Source: Ignavibacteria bacterium RIFCSPLOWO2_12_FULL_56_21 (GTDB taxonomy: Bacteria > Bacteroidota > Ignavibacteria > UBA10030). From it: DNA of 45,088 nucleotides. The notes under the pieces are model-generated. The model worked only from the letters and a program-made list of their open reading frames with translations, was not told the origin of the DNA and did not search any database. The DNA is taken from assembly GCA_001802945.1 (NCBI GenBank), contig MHAK01000114.1:1-45088 (forward strand). The letters are read 5' to 3'. Within the stretch, counting starts at the first letter, position 1. Each line of letters begins with the position of its first letter. Positions 1-8,163 of the stretch are shown here, piece by piece. The position numbers and the translations under genes are program-made.

Positions 1-931
1 GGATCAAGAATGGCTCATACACTTCTTCGATCGTCCCCGGCTCCTCCCCGACCGCAACGGCCAGCGTGCCCACGCCCACCGGTCCGCCGCTGAATTTTTC
101 GACGAGGGACATCAAAATGCGCTTGTCCATTTCGTCCAGACCATACGTGTCCACATTCAATGCCGTCAGCGCAGTCCGGGCGACTTCAAGCGTGATCTTT
201 CCCTTCGCATGCTTCAGCTTCGGGTCCGCCTCCGCAAAATCGCGGCAGCGACGGAGCAATCGATTGGCAATTCGGGGCGTGCCGCGCGAACGATGCGAGA
301 TCTCGTGTATCGCCGGCGCCTCATACGAGACATCGAGCAATCCGGCCGAACGCTGCAGAATTCGCTCTAAATGCGTGGAATCGTAATAATCGAGGCGATT
401 CGATATGCCGAACCGGGAACGGAGCGGAGCGGAAAGAAGACCGGCCCGCGTTGTGGCTCCTACAAGCGTGAACGGCCGCAGGCCAAGCTGGATCGTCTTC
501 GCCCCCGGTCCGCTGTCGATCACAATGTCCACTCGAAAATCCTCCATCGCCGCATACAGATACTCTTCGATCTTTGCGGGCAGACGGTGGATCTCATCTA
601 TAAAGAGGACTTCGAACGGCTCGAGGGAGGTCAGTATGCCGGCAAGGTCGCCCGGCTTTTCCAGCGCCGGACCGGAGGTTATCTTTATGCCCGTCTCCAG
701 TTCGTGCGCAATGATGTGGGAGAGCGTGGTCTTGCCCAGTCCCGGGGGACCGGTAAGCAGGACATGATCGAGCGGCTCTTTTCTCTTCCGGGCTGCAGCG
801 ATGAAGATCTTGAGGTTGTCGACAAGCGATTCCTGGCCGACAAATTCTTTGAAGACCGATGGACGAAGCGTGCGGTCAAATTCTGTTTCGTCAGGGGCGC
901 CTTCGGGGCGGGTGGTTTCAATGGAGCGCAT
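1..931 (-). CDS. ruvB: Holliday junction branch-migration helicase RuvB (3' end beyond window)
   Basis: This AAA+ motor drives branch migration of Holliday junctions together with RuvA. Translating the minus strand from the ATG at 931 gives 310 residues without a stop, so the C-terminal 30 or so residues of a usual ~340 lie outside the window. Visible motifs are Walker A GPPGLGKTT (about 61-69), Walker B LFIDEIH (109-115), sensor 1 LVGATTRAG (156-164) and the SAPLRSRFG arginine-finger region (about 167-175). The winged-helix DNA-binding domain is partly present. ruvA and ruvC lie upstream on the same strand, but a foreign-looking gene and repeats separate ruvB from ruvA. It is identified by family motifs and is essentially certain. 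Confidence 0.98.
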   Translation of the reverse strand, partial: MRSIETTRPEGAPDETEFDRTLRPSVFKEFVGQESLVDNLKIFIAAARKRKEPLDHVLLTGPPGLGKTTLSHIIAHELETGIKITSGPALEKPGDLAGILTSLEPFEVLFIDEIHRLPAKIEEYLYAAMEDFRVDIVIDSGPGAKTIQLGLRPFTLVGATTRAGLLSAPLRSRFGISNRLDYYDSTHLERILQRSAGLLDVSYEAPAIHEISHRSRGTPRIANRLLRRCRDFAEADPKLKHAKGKITLEVARTALTALNVDTYGLDEMDKRILMSLVEKFSGGPVGVGTLAVAVGEEPGTIEEVYEPFLI

Positions 932-934
932 TGT

Positions 935-965
935 CAAAGATATGCACAAGGAATGGCAGAGTAAA
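935..965 (-). promoter_or_regulatory. Candidate promoter of ruvB
   Basis: On the minus strand TTTAC (965-961), an 18-base spacer and TATCTTTG (942-935) resemble the Bacteroidetes -33/-7 promoter; the TAnnTTTG box is a perfect match. It ends only four bases before the ruvB ATG at 931, so if active it would produce an almost leaderless mRNA. That makes the call uncertain. It could let ruvB be transcribed independently of the interrupted ruvCA operon. Confidence 0.35.
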
Positions 966-982
966 GCGTGCGCAGAAGATTA

Positions 983-1080
983 CCCCACGAAGGACACGAA
1001 GAGAATTATATGTGCGTTCTGCATGGAATTGCTTCGTAGGCGTTGCCGAAAGAATGTACTCACCAAGTTCACGAAGAAGG
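983..1080. repeat. CACGAAG-type repeat arm, ruvB side
   Basis: This stretch contains CCACGAAGGACACGAAG near 985-1001 and CCAAGTTCACGAAGAAGG at 1063-1080, separated by unrelated bases. Its reverse complement appears at 1615-1642 on the far side of the GxxExxY gene, sharing AGTTCACGAAG exactly. The same CACGAAG unit builds the intergenic hairpins at 7868, 33108 and 42926. Confidence 0.75.
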
Positions 1081-1162
1081 AGGATACGCTTTCATGACTT
1101 TGTGATCTGCGAGGGAAAGTCCCTCCAAGAAACCGGATCCACCGAAGCCAGACCTTTTGCCA

Positions 1163-1549
1163 TTAGCCGCACACAAAACGCCTCCACTCCAATGTAGGGT
1201 GCGCCCCAAAGTTGATAAGAACTCCAACTCGCAACTCTTCTGCTTCCAGATAGTTCAAAAGTATCGTTTGGTCCTTGGAAGTCAGTCTTTCCTCCACCTT
1301 GATCTCGGCAATTATTGAGTGGAAGCATACGAAATCGGCTTCGTATTTCTTCTTAAGTGACTTCTTCTTGTATTTGGGTGTGAGCTTCTTGTGGGATTCG
1401 AACGGAATGTTGCGTGCCGTAAATTCGATTTCAAGAGCCTCATGGTATACGGCCTCCAGGAAACCAGGTCCGAGTTCTCTGTGGACTTCAATTGCTGCGC
1501 CGATGATTCGGTACACCTCTTCTTTGAAGAGGAGACTGGTCTCTTTCAC
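1163..1549 (-). CDS. GxxExxY-family protein, PD-(D/E)XK nuclease-like
   Basis: The 128-residue product carries the name-giving GxxExxY motif (GFLEAVY) followed by a PD-(D/E)XK-like core: an acidic residue in YEADFVCF and the E-x-K of IIAEIKVEERL. This family (PDDEXK_3) has no established function. I start at the GTG at 1549 because AGGGGG lies five bases upstream, and 128 residues fits the family; an in-frame TTG at 1588 would add 13 residues. The gene sits between ruvA and ruvB and is bracketed by inverted CACGAAG repeats, which suggests later insertion. Lysine-rich stretches such as KYKKKSLKKKY stand out from the neighbouring proteins. Confidence 0.85.
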   Translation of the reverse strand: MKETSLLFKEEVYRIIGAAIEVHRELGPGFLEAVYHEALEIEFTARNIPFESHKKLTPKYKKKSLKKKYEADFVCFHSIIAEIKVEERLTSKDQTILLNYLEAEELRVGVLINFGAHPTLEWRRFVCG

Positions 1550-1614
1550 TGTATCCCCCTGCTTGAAGATGGGACTCCAATTCCTCAAACACGAAGAATG
1601 GAATTTTCATACAT

Positions 1615-1642
1615 CAATCTTCGTGAACTTCGTGGGAAGATC
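1615..1642. repeat. CACGAAG-type repeat arm, ruvA side
   Basis: This stretch contains CTTCGTGAACTTCGTGG, the inverted partner of the arm at 1063-1080. Together the two arms frame the GxxExxY gene. It lies a few bases beyond the ruvA stop codon, so it could also act at the 3' end of the ruvCA transcript. Confidence 0.7.
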
Positions 1643-1647
1643 TTTTC

Positions 1648-2259
1648 TTATCGCCCGCTTCCAGCCAGCCTCAGCGCTCGCTTCAGCAGTTCCTCAACCC
1701 CCAACGCCTTGCCCTGCGTCTCTTGCAACGCCCCTCGCACTGCTTTCTCCGCTACGCTTCGCTGAAATCCCAGGGCGAGCAGCGCTTGAAGCGTTTCCGC
1801 CCGCACTTCCATGGGCGTCTGCGAATCGACGGACAACGATTCCGTTGAACCTGCGTCCTTCGCGAGTTTGTCCTTCAATTCAATGATGATCCGGTCTGCT
1901 GTCTTGCGTCCAATGCCCGGAATAGAGGTGAGGGCGGAAGCGTTGCCCGTCCGGATCAACGATTGCAGCTCGGCCGCCGAAATGCCCGACAGGATATTCT
2001 GCGCAAGTCGAGGACCGATGCCGTTCACGGACAGCAGAAGCCGGAACATCCGGCGTTCGTCGTTCGTGGCGAATCCAAACAGCACAAGCGCATCGTCACG
2101 CACCTGCAAATGCGTCAGCAGTGTGACGGACGTGGGGGGATCGGGCAGCTTGGCGTACGTCGAGAGGGGAATCTGGAGAACATACCCGACGCCGCGAACG
2201 TCGACGACAGCCTCTGTCGGGGATTTGACAACGAGCGTTCCGGTGAGCGATGTGATCAT
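1648..2259 (-). CDS. ruvA: Holliday junction DNA-binding protein RuvA
   Basis: RuvA binds the four-way junction and loads RuvB. The 203-residue product has an N-terminal OB-fold domain, two helix-hairpin-helix motifs (SVNGIGPRLAQNILSG around 77-92 and SIPGIGRKTADRIIIELKDK around 112-131) and a C-terminal RuvB-contacting domain of about 50 residues. The start at 2259 is chosen because the ATG overlaps the ruvC stop (ATGA) and begins the conserved MITSLTGTL. The open frame continues upstream inside ruvC, but that extension has no family match. The overlap implies translational coupling with ruvC. Confidence 0.97.
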   Translation of the reverse strand: MITSLTGTLVVKSPTEAVVDVRGVGYVLQIPLSTYAKLPDPPTSVTLLTHLQVRDDALVLFGFATNDERRMFRLLLSVNGIGPRLAQNILSGISAAELQSLIRTGNASALTSIPGIGRKTADRIIIELKDKLAKDAGSTESLSVDSQTPMEVRAETLQALLALGFQRSVAEKAVRGALQETQGKALGVEELLKRALRLAGSGR

Positions 2260-2810
2260 CGGGATCTCACGATCCGTTCGGGGTGCCGGATGACGTACTC
2301 CTTCCAGGTGGACCTGGATGTGCGCGCAGATTTGTTGGCCGGTCGAAGATGCTGCAGATGGCACAGTGCGACTGCGACGGCATCGGATGCATCCAGCGAC
2401 TTCGGAATCGTCCGCAAGGTCAGCAGCGATTTCACCATGTACTGCACTTGCTGCTTCGAAGCGGCCCCGTTGCCTGTTACGGATTTCTTGATTTCACGCG
2501 GTGCATATTCGGTTGTCGGAAGCTGCCGGTGCACCGCGGCCAGGATCGCAACACCGCGCGCGTGTCCGATCTTCAGCGCAGACTGCGCATTCTTGCCATA
2601 AAATGCGGTTTCGATCGCAAACTCGTCGGGCTTGTACTGTTCGATGACTGCGAGAAGGCTGTTGTAAATGGCTTCCAATCGGAGGGGCATGGAACGATCC
2701 GCGCGATTGCGGACAACGTCGCAGGCAAGGAGCGCGACCCGCCCGCGTTCGGCAGAGATGACGCCAAAACCGGTAACGAGCGTACCGGGATCAACGCCGA
2801 GGATAACCAT
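2256..2810 (-). CDS. ruvC: Holliday junction resolvase RuvC
   Basis: RuvC nicks Holliday junctions symmetrically after RuvAB migration. The 184 residues contain the RNase H-like active site: Asp7 in GVDPGT, Glu67 in AIETAF, and Asp140/Asp143 in LDASDAVAVA, matching the spacing of the E. coli enzyme. It is the first gene of the ruvC-ruvA pair, with a four-base overlap. A repeat-rich hairpin (2811-2992) lies immediately upstream, starting at the base before the ATG, so the transcript leader may contain it. The C-terminal 25 residues are basic and not conserved. Confidence 0.97.
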   Translation of the reverse strand: MVILGVDPGTLVTGFGVISAERGRVALLACDVVRNRADRSMPLRLEAIYNSLLAVIEQYKPDEFAIETAFYGKNAQSALKIGHARGVAILAAVHRQLPTTEYAPREIKKSVTGNGAASKQQVQYMVKSLLTLRTIPKSLDASDAVAVALCHLQHLRPANKSARTSRSTWKEYVIRHPERIVRSR

Positions 2811-2992
2811 TGGAGGACATCATGGAGGCGTGATGGAGCAATGGAGTAACGGAGTGATGGAGTACTGGAGTAATGGAGTGGGTACGGCCGATTTCGGGAA
2901 ACCGGGAAGTGAACTTCAACGAAACGTCGCTTCTTGGCATTTCTCCAATTCTCCAAATCACGGACGTCCTCCGAATCTCCATTACTCCAACT
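2811..2992. repeat. Tandem-arm hairpin, (A)TGGAG unit
   Basis: Arm one (2811-2880) holds about nine spaced TGGAG/CGGAG units, including ATGGAGTAACGGAG and CTGGAGTAATGGAG. After about 58 bases, arm two (2938-2992) carries the complement as CTCCAATTCTCCAAATC and CTCCATTACTCCAAC. The arms are imperfectly complementary and could form a long stem. The structure fills the gap between recJ and ruvC, both on the minus strand, and has no coding potential I trust. Confidence 0.85.
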
Positions 2993-3001
2993 ACTGTTCT
3001 C

Positions 3002-4753
3002 TTAAGCTTCTCTCTGCTTAATATCCCTAATCTTCAGTTGTGGCACAACTTCCCCCTGGTACTCGTTCTCGTCCAGTGAGAATGCCAGGTCGATTCCTTT
3101 TGAGGCTGTTCGGACGAGGTCGATGTGTTTCCCCAAATTGAATCCAATCGCGTCGATGACATGGTTCCCCTTTCGCACCTTGAACTTCAGATGGTTCTTC
3201 CCGACGATGCGAGGGGAGCCGACGACTGCGACGTCCCGGACGGCAAAAACAGGACGCATGTTCTCCGGTCCGAACGGAGCGAACTGACCCAGGACCCGAA
3301 TGAATTTCGGGGAGATCTCACTGAGCGGGATTTCGGCGTCGATCCGAATCTCAGGAGTGAGAATCTCCTCCGTCAACACTTCGTCCGCAGACTTCTGGAA
3401 GGCATCCCGGAACTCTTCGACCCGGTCGAGCGCGACGGTCAATCCGGCCGCGTACTTGTGCCCGCCGAACTGAATGAGCTTGTCCTCGACCCGTTTCAAC
3501 GCTTCGTAGATGTTGAACCCGCTGACGCTTCGGGCCGAACCTTTGACAACGCCGTCGACCGTTGTCATCATGATCGTCGGTCGGTAATAACGCTCGACGA
3601 GGCGCGATGCGACGATGCCGATGACTCCCGGATGCCATTCGTCCTTGTGCAGAACGATCGTCGTGTCGTCCGCGGCAAGATGGTTGTCCACGATCTCTTG
3701 TGCCTGCGTGAAGGTCACTTCGTCGATCTTTCGCCGTTCGGAGTTCTCATGCTCGAGCACGCGGGCAAATTCCAGCGCGGATCCGTACGAATCACAGGCA
3801 AGCAGCTCCACGGCGCGGCGTGCGTCGCCGAGACGTCCGACGGCATTAATGCGCGGGGCAAGGACAAACACCGCCTGGCCGGACGAGATCCGTCCCGCAT
3901 GCATGCCGGCGATGTCGATGAGCGCCTGAATGCCCGGAACGGGCTCAGTGTTGAGAAGCTCAAAGCCGATCTTGACGATCGTACGATTCTCGCCCGTAAG
4001 CGGAACGATGTCCGCCGTCGTCGCGAGTGCGACATATTGGAGGTACTTGCGAAGGGGGTCTCCCTCGGTGTGCTCAAGCTTGGCACGGAACTCGTCGACG
4101 GTCGCCAATGCCTGAACGAGCTTGAACGCGACGCCCGCCCCGCACAGCGATTTATACGGATACGTGCAGTGCTCCTGGATGGGGTCGAGTATGGCAACGG
4201 CGGCCGGCGCTCCGTGTCCCGGCTCGTGATGGTCGCACACGACAACGTCGATGCGCGCCGCTGTTGCTGCGGCGATCTGCGTCCCCGCAGTAATGCCACA
4301 ATCGACGGTGACGATCAGAGAAGGATGAAATTCTTTTGCCCGCTCCAGTCCCGCGAGCGACAGGCCGTACCCTTCCTTCTGGCGGTCGGGGATGAAGTAC
4401 GAAACATCCGCACCGATGCTCTTGAGGAACGTCCAGAGAATGGTCGTCCCGTTTGTCCCGTCAACGTCGTAGTCGCCGTAGACAAGGATCTTCTCGTTCG
4501 ACCGGATCGCGCGTGAGATCCGTTCCACCGCCTTGTCCATCCCCGACATCAGGAAGGGATCGTGCAAGTCGGCGATCTCCGGCCGGAAGAAGCTGCGCGA
4601 CTTTTCAAAGCTGTCGATCCCGCGCCGAACGAGGATATCGGCAAGAACGGGGGAGACAGTGAGCTCATCGGAGAGCTTTTTGACGATCGCCAGATGGTCG
4701 GGGGAACTATCGGCTTCGGCAAGTTTCCAGCGGTATGAACGTACAGAGGTCAT
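3002..4753 (-). CDS. recJ: Single-stranded-DNA-specific exonuclease RecJ
   Basis: RecJ is a 5'-3' single-strand exonuclease acting in recombination and mismatch or base-excision repair. The 583-residue protein shows the DHH phosphoesterase motifs in order: DYDVDG (94-99), VDCGI (150-154), CDHHEPG (173-179), then GAGVAFKL, and a DHHA1 domain with GGHKYAAG. The C-terminal part is the RecJ OB-fold. The frame stays open upstream to 5116, but that extension runs through the RNase P RNA gene, so the ATG at 4753 (MTSVRSYRW) is preferred. It sits directly upstream of the ruvC hairpin on the same strand. Confidence 0.97.
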   Translation of the reverse strand: MTSVRSYRWKLAEADSSPDHLAIVKKLSDELTVSPVLADILVRRGIDSFEKSRSFFRPEIADLHDPFLMSGMDKAVERISRAIRSNEKILVYGDYDVDGTNGTTILWTFLKSIGADVSYFIPDRQKEGYGLSLAGLERAKEFHPSLIVTVDCGITAGTQIAAATAARIDVVVCDHHEPGHGAPAAVAILDPIQEHCTYPYKSLCGAGVAFKLVQALATVDEFRAKLEHTEGDPLRKYLQYVALATTADIVPLTGENRTIVKIGFELLNTEPVPGIQALIDIAGMHAGRISSGQAVFVLAPRINAVGRLGDARRAVELLACDSYGSALEFARVLEHENSERRKIDEVTFTQAQEIVDNHLAADDTTIVLHKDEWHPGVIGIVASRLVERYYRPTIMMTTVDGVVKGSARSVSGFNIYEALKRVEDKLIQFGGHKYAAGLTVALDRVEEFRDAFQKSADEVLTEEILTPEIRIDAEIPLSEISPKFIRVLGQFAPFGPENMRPVFAVRDVAVVGSPRIVGKNHLKFKVRKGNHVIDAIGFNLGKHIDLVRTASKGIDLAFSLDENEYQGEVVPQLKIRDIKQREA

Positions 4754-4878
4754 GTTGAATGACTGAATGGAAGTTGAACTACGGGGGGACAAAGTCCCGC
4801 ACATGTCTGGCTCTCTCATCCCGCCAGCTGTGCGTCGCGGGGGAAAAATTCGATATCCAACTACCTCTTTTCTCAGAT

Positions 4879-5348
4879 GACACCGGACGCCGTCTGTAAG
4901 CCGAATTCTGTCTTTCCCAACGTTGCCGTCGGGAGAGGCAGCCATTTCTCTCATGCGACCTACCCGTTCCGTTTCCCGTCCGAAGACGGAAGTTGCGCGG
5001 GCAGCGCTTCCTTCGCCGAAGCGAAGAACGGAACTTACGTGGTCTTGCACCGGGCGGGGTTTATCGTGTTTCGCGCGTCTTGCGACATGCAAAATCCCTT
5101 TCGGGACCTGCTTCATTACTGAAGCAGCGGTGGTCTCTTACACCACCTTTTCACCCTTCCCCCTTCGACTCGTGCGCCTTTCAGCGCACTCGCTCAGGGG
5201 AGGTTGTTTTCTGTGACACTATCCGTTCCGCCGGGATGTGGCCCGACGGACCCCCGTTTTCACGGGGCGCCCTGCCCTGCGGTGTTCGGACTTTCCTCCC
5301 CGCCCGTCCGAAGACGAACGGAGCGGCTGCCCGACGGCACCCGGCTCG
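4879..5348 (-). ncRNA. rnpB: RNase P RNA, bacterial type
   Basis: This is the catalytic RNA that matures tRNA 5' ends. On the minus strand GAGGAAAGTCCGAACACC (plus 5298-5281) is the conserved 5' P4 region, and ACAGAATTCGGCTTACAG (4911-4894) is the conserved 3' end. Helix P1 forms between CCGGGTGCCGTC (5344-5333) and GACGGCGTCCGG, twelve pairs with two wobbles, which fixes the termini to within a few bases. At about 470 nt it is long for a type A molecule, through extended GC-rich arms. No convincing intrinsic terminator follows; a small GGGACTTTGTCCC hairpin lies near 4785-4800. Confidence 0.95.
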
Positions 5349-5405
5349 GTCTGAGATATCTTTTTCGCGCGGACCTCCGAACCGTGGCCTGCACGCCGGT
5401 CTGAT

Positions 5406-5518
5406 GCTGTCCGTTTCTCATCTTCATCATTCTACATTCTACATTCGATATTCATTATTCAATGGGAATTTCGAATATCGAATAATGAATAATGAATTTA
5501 GAAGTTGAGAAAGACAGC
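5406..5518. repeat. Tandem-arm hairpin, ATTCATTATTC unit
   Basis: A nearly continuous inverted repeat. CTGTC (5407-5411) pairs with GACAG (5513-5517), TTTCTCA pairs with TGAGAAA, and inside these TCATTCTACATTCTACATTC and ATATTCATTATTC face their complement around 5474-5503, with a loop near 5463. It separates the 3' end of the RNase HI-like gene (stop at 5520, minus) from the 5' end of rnpB, so it may end the upstream transcript. Its AT-rich composition is unlike the surrounding GC-rich DNA. Confidence 0.88.
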
Positions 5519-5519
5519 C

Positions 5520-5981
5520 TCAGCCCGAACCCCCTATTGGAAAGAGCCACCCTTGTAGCGACCCGGGAACGCGGAGCGGAGCCCGGGTATCGATCGCGAG
5601 GTTAGCGAGACGGTCCGCCTCGCTGTTCTGCTCGCGGAGCACATGTTTGAGTTCAAGCGTGACGCCCGAGCGTCGGGCGAGGTCGCGCACTTCATCCGCT
5701 AATTTGCGGAGCGAACGGTCCTTGATCTTGTATCGTCCCTCCATCTGTCGCACCATCAGCTCGCTGTCCGAATGGACCGTCAACTGAGTGCAGCCGCGCT
5801 CGGCGGCAAGATGCAAACAGGTAAGGAGGGCGGAGTATTCAGCCCGGTTGTTCGTTGAGCGTCCCAAGTAACCATGGAGCTGGGCGACCGTCGCTCCTTC
5901 GAGCGTTTTCAGGATGACGCCGATGCCGCTTTCGCCCGGATTGCCGCGCGACGCCCCGTCGGTAAAGCCGATCAAGCGCAT
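5520..5981 (-). CDS. Ribonuclease HI-like protein
   Basis: This protein is predicted to cleave RNA in RNA-DNA hybrids. The 153 residues contain the full RNase H carboxylate set: Asp8 in GFTDGASRGNPG, Glu48 in NNRAEYSAL, Asp72 in VHSDSELM and Asp123 in NSEADRLAN. It lacks the basic-protrusion helix of E. coli RnhA and resembles the short RNase HI family often fused or adjacent to other domains. The ATG at 5981 shares its A with the TGA of the upstream zinc-ribbon gene, indicating coupled translation; longer in-frame starts lie inside that gene and are rejected. Confidence 0.93.
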   Translation of the reverse strand: MRLIGFTDGASRGNPGESGIGVILKTLEGATVAQLHGYLGRSTNNRAEYSALLTCLHLAAERGCTQLTVHSDSELMVRQMEGRYKIKDRSLRKLADEVRDLARRSGVTLELKHVLREQNSEADRLANLAIDTRAPLRVPGSLQGWLFPIGGSG

Positions 5982-6709
5982 CAGATCGGCGATGCGGCTT
6001 CGGTGATCTCGTCCGACACCAGGATGCGTCCGCAACGCTCGCAGGTCATGAACATGTCGTTCTTCCGGAGTTCCAACACTTTCTGCGGCGGGACGCGGTT
6101 GTAGCAGCCGCCGCATGCTCTTCGCTTCACTGCCACGACCGCACGCCCATCCTTAGCCTTGCGTATGCGCTCATACATGGTCAGGTCGGCAGGTTTGATG
6201 CGGACGACGATCTTTTCCCGCTCGTGCTTGAGCTTCAGTTCTTCCTCTTCATGCTCCTTGTTGACGGCTTCGAGCTGATTGCGCTGATCTGCAAGTTCGC
6301 CTTCGAGCGTTTCGATCTCCGGCACCAGCCGGGCTGCATCGTCGCGGGCCACGGTCGCGCGTCCTTCGAGCAATTCCAGTTCCTTCGTCATCCGGGCGAC
6401 CGCTTCCTGTGCTGCGTCGATCTCGCGCGCAAGCATATCGTACTGCCGGTTGGTTTTGACCTCGAACTGCTGGGTCTTGTACTTTTCGGCTTTTTCGCGC
6501 AACGACAGGATTTCGGTATCCGTTGCATCGCGGCGCACGAGCGCGGCCTTTACCGTCTCTTCCAGCGCATGTTTCTCTCCGATCCTTTCCTTGACCTTCT
6601 GCACAAGGTCCGCGACGATCTTCGGCAGATCGCCCTTCAGATCCCGCAATTCATCCAGACTGCTGTCGATTTTCTGCAACGAATACAATAACCGTAAACG
6701 ATCTTCCAA
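5981..6709 (-). CDS. Coiled-coil protein with C4-type zinc ribbon (DUF164/zf-RING_7)
   Basis: The 242-residue protein has a long N-terminal coiled coil (about 5-170, rich in Glu/Lys heptads) followed by a zinc ribbon formed by Cys199, Cys202, Cys223 and Cys226 (ACGGC and TCERC). This widespread family has been suggested to act on nucleic acids, but no reaction is known. In many genomes it is linked to NIF3-family and RNase H genes, as here: the NIF3-like gene is upstream and the RNase HI-like gene overlaps its stop. The layout implies one three-gene operon. Confidence 0.9.
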   Translation of the reverse strand: MEDRLRLLYSLQKIDSSLDELRDLKGDLPKIVADLVQKVKERIGEKHALEETVKAALVRRDATDTEILSLREKAEKYKTQQFEVKTNRQYDMLAREIDAAQEAVARMTKELELLEGRATVARDDAARLVPEIETLEGELADQRNQLEAVNKEHEEEELKLKHEREKIVVRIKPADLTMYERIRKAKDGRAVVAVKRRACGGCYNRVPPQKVLELRKNDMFMTCERCGRILVSDEITEAASPI

Positions 6710-6730
6710 GGTGGCCTCCGTAAACGTACA

Positions 6731-7837
6731 CTACATCGATTGCACAGGGTTTGTCACTACGCGGGTGATATACACATTCAGTCGTTCGTGTCGTTCCGCG
6801 GCGGACTCCCGCAGCCGGCGCGCAAGCGGTTCAAGGATCACATGTTCGGTTTCCCAATGTCCCGCATCGATCAATGCCATCGACGCCGGCACATCATGCC
6901 AGGTGTGATAGGTTACGTCGGCGGTGACAAAGACGTCGGCGCCCGACTTGGCCGCAGCCGTGATAAGGTCGCTGCCGCTGCCGCCGCAGACTGCCACGCG
7001 CTGTACGATGCGATGTGCATCGCCGCAAAACCGTACGCTGTCGGCCTTGAGATGGCGCTGCACGGAGCGCAGAAAAGCGCCGAGCGTTTGCGGGTGCGGC
7101 AACATGCCAACTGCCCCCATTCCGTATCCGGCCTCGGGCGTGTCCACCGGATAGACATCGTATGCCATCTCCTCGTACGGGTGCACGGCGCGTACGCGTT
7201 CGACCGTCTCACGCACGCGAGCGCGAGGAACGATGGCTTCGATGCGGAGTTCCTCCGTCGATTCGAGCGACCCGCGGGTGCCCATGAAGGGGTCTGCCTG
7301 CCGCGTCGGCAGGAATGTGCCGACCCCGGGCGTGCGAAACGAACAATGTGTGTAGTTGCCGATCTCGCCGGCGCCGGCGGAAGCGAATGCCCGTAGAACG
7401 TCCTCCTCGTGACCGGGAGGGACGAAGACGGCAATTTTCGCGAGGACGCCTTCCAGCGGCGCAAGGAATCGGATGTCGCGAAGGCCGAGCGTCTTTGACA
7501 GTGCGAAACTGACGCCGTCGCGCGTAACGTCGAGGTTCGTATGGGCCGAGTAAACGGCGATCTTCCGTTCGGCGCATTCGAGCGCGAGCCGTCCCGTAGA
7601 GCTGCCGGGCGTCAACGTGCGGGGAGGCCGGAACATGAGCGGATGATGCGTGACGAGCAGGTCCGCATTTCTCCGGACCGCTTCAGCGATGACTCGGTCC
7701 GTTACTTCCAAGGCGACACCGACAGTGCGGACTGTGCGGCCAGGATCTCCAACTTGTAATCCGACGTTGTCCCGCTCCCATGCAGTCCAGCGGGGGGCCC
7801 ACGCCTCTACGATATGTTCGATGTCGGAGATCCGCAT
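6731..7837 (-). CDS. NIF3-family (YqfO-like) metal-binding protein
   Basis: The 368-residue product is the long form of the NIF3/DUF34 family, sometimes annotated as a GTP cyclohydrolase 1 type 2 homologue. Metal ligands are visible: the HH pair in LLVTHHPLMF (64-65), His99/Asp103 in SAHTNLDV, and the His and Glu of DAGHWETEH near the C-terminus. The middle segment, about 130-235, corresponds to the PII-like insert typical of bacterial YqfO. The biochemical role of the family is still unclear. It is the first gene of the run with the zinc-ribbon and RNase HI-like genes, 21 bases upstream of the former. Confidence 0.93.
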   Translation of the reverse strand: MRISDIEHIVEAWAPRWTAWERDNVGLQVGDPGRTVRTVGVALEVTDRVIAEAVRRNADLLVTHHPLMFRPPRTLTPGSSTGRLALECAERKIAVYSAHTNLDVTRDGVSFALSKTLGLRDIRFLAPLEGVLAKIAVFVPPGHEEDVLRAFASAGAGEIGNYTHCSFRTPGVGTFLPTRQADPFMGTRGSLESTEELRIEAIVPRARVRETVERVRAVHPYEEMAYDVYPVDTPEAGYGMGAVGMLPHPQTLGAFLRSVQRHLKADSVRFCGDAHRIVQRVAVCGGSGSDLITAAAKSGADVFVTADVTYHTWHDVPASMALIDAGHWETEHVILEPLARRLRESAAERHERLNVYITRVVTNPVQSM

Positions 7838-7867
7838 CCAAAAAACTTCTGAAGATCATGAGAAAAC

Positions 7868-7942
7868 TTGCCACCAAGACACCACGACACGAAGGTGAGT
7901 GTCATTGTCTCTTTTCTTGGTGACTTCGTGTCTTTGTGGCTA
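7868..7942. repeat. Tandem-arm hairpin, CACGAAG unit
   Basis: CCACCAAGACACCACGACAC (from about 7871) and CGAAGGTGA face CTTGGTGACTTCGTG (about 7916-7930) and TCTTTGTGGC. The two arms are imperfect reverse complements around a loop of less than 20 bases. The structure lies upstream of the NIF3-like gene in the gap 7838-8163, which otherwise contains only the terminator at 7981-8016 and no supported gene. Confidence 0.8.
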
Positions 7943-7980
7943 CTCTTCCTGTTTCCCCGTCCTTATCGTGAGCGAGGGTT

Positions 7981-8016
7981 TAAAAAACGGTGTCCCGCCT
8001 TTGGGGGGCGGGACAC
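7981..8016 (-). terminator. Intrinsic terminator of the receiver-DHp gene
   Basis: A perfect ten-pair stem GTGTCCCGCC (7990-7999) / GGCGGGACAC (8007-8016) with a seven-base loop. Read on the minus strand it is followed by a run of T residues (complement of 7982-7987). It lies about 150 bases after the stop of the gene at 8164, in the right orientation to end that transcript. Confidence 0.88.
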
Positions 8017-8163
8017 GGGAAACCTTGTTCTCGTTGTGTTGGTTGGTCCGGGGGGTCGATGGGAACTTGAGCTGTGTTTGCTGTCGATTCCGGATCTGCA
8101 TCATTTCTGTCTGCTATGCGGCGACGTCATACTTTCTCAACATAAGGAAAATCTCCTGGAGAA

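Noticed and set aside
1063-1636. Insertion sequence with terminal inverted repeats
   Set aside because: No transposase and no target duplication; the arms match a wider intergenic family instead.
3125-4516. 463-codon plus-strand open frame
   Set aside because: It is antisense to recJ, Arg/Asp-rich and without domain signals; a GC-rich shadow.
4754-5116. N-terminal extension of recJ by 121 codons
   Set aside because: The open frame runs through the RNase P RNA gene and lacks RecJ family sequence; ATG 4753 gives a normal start.
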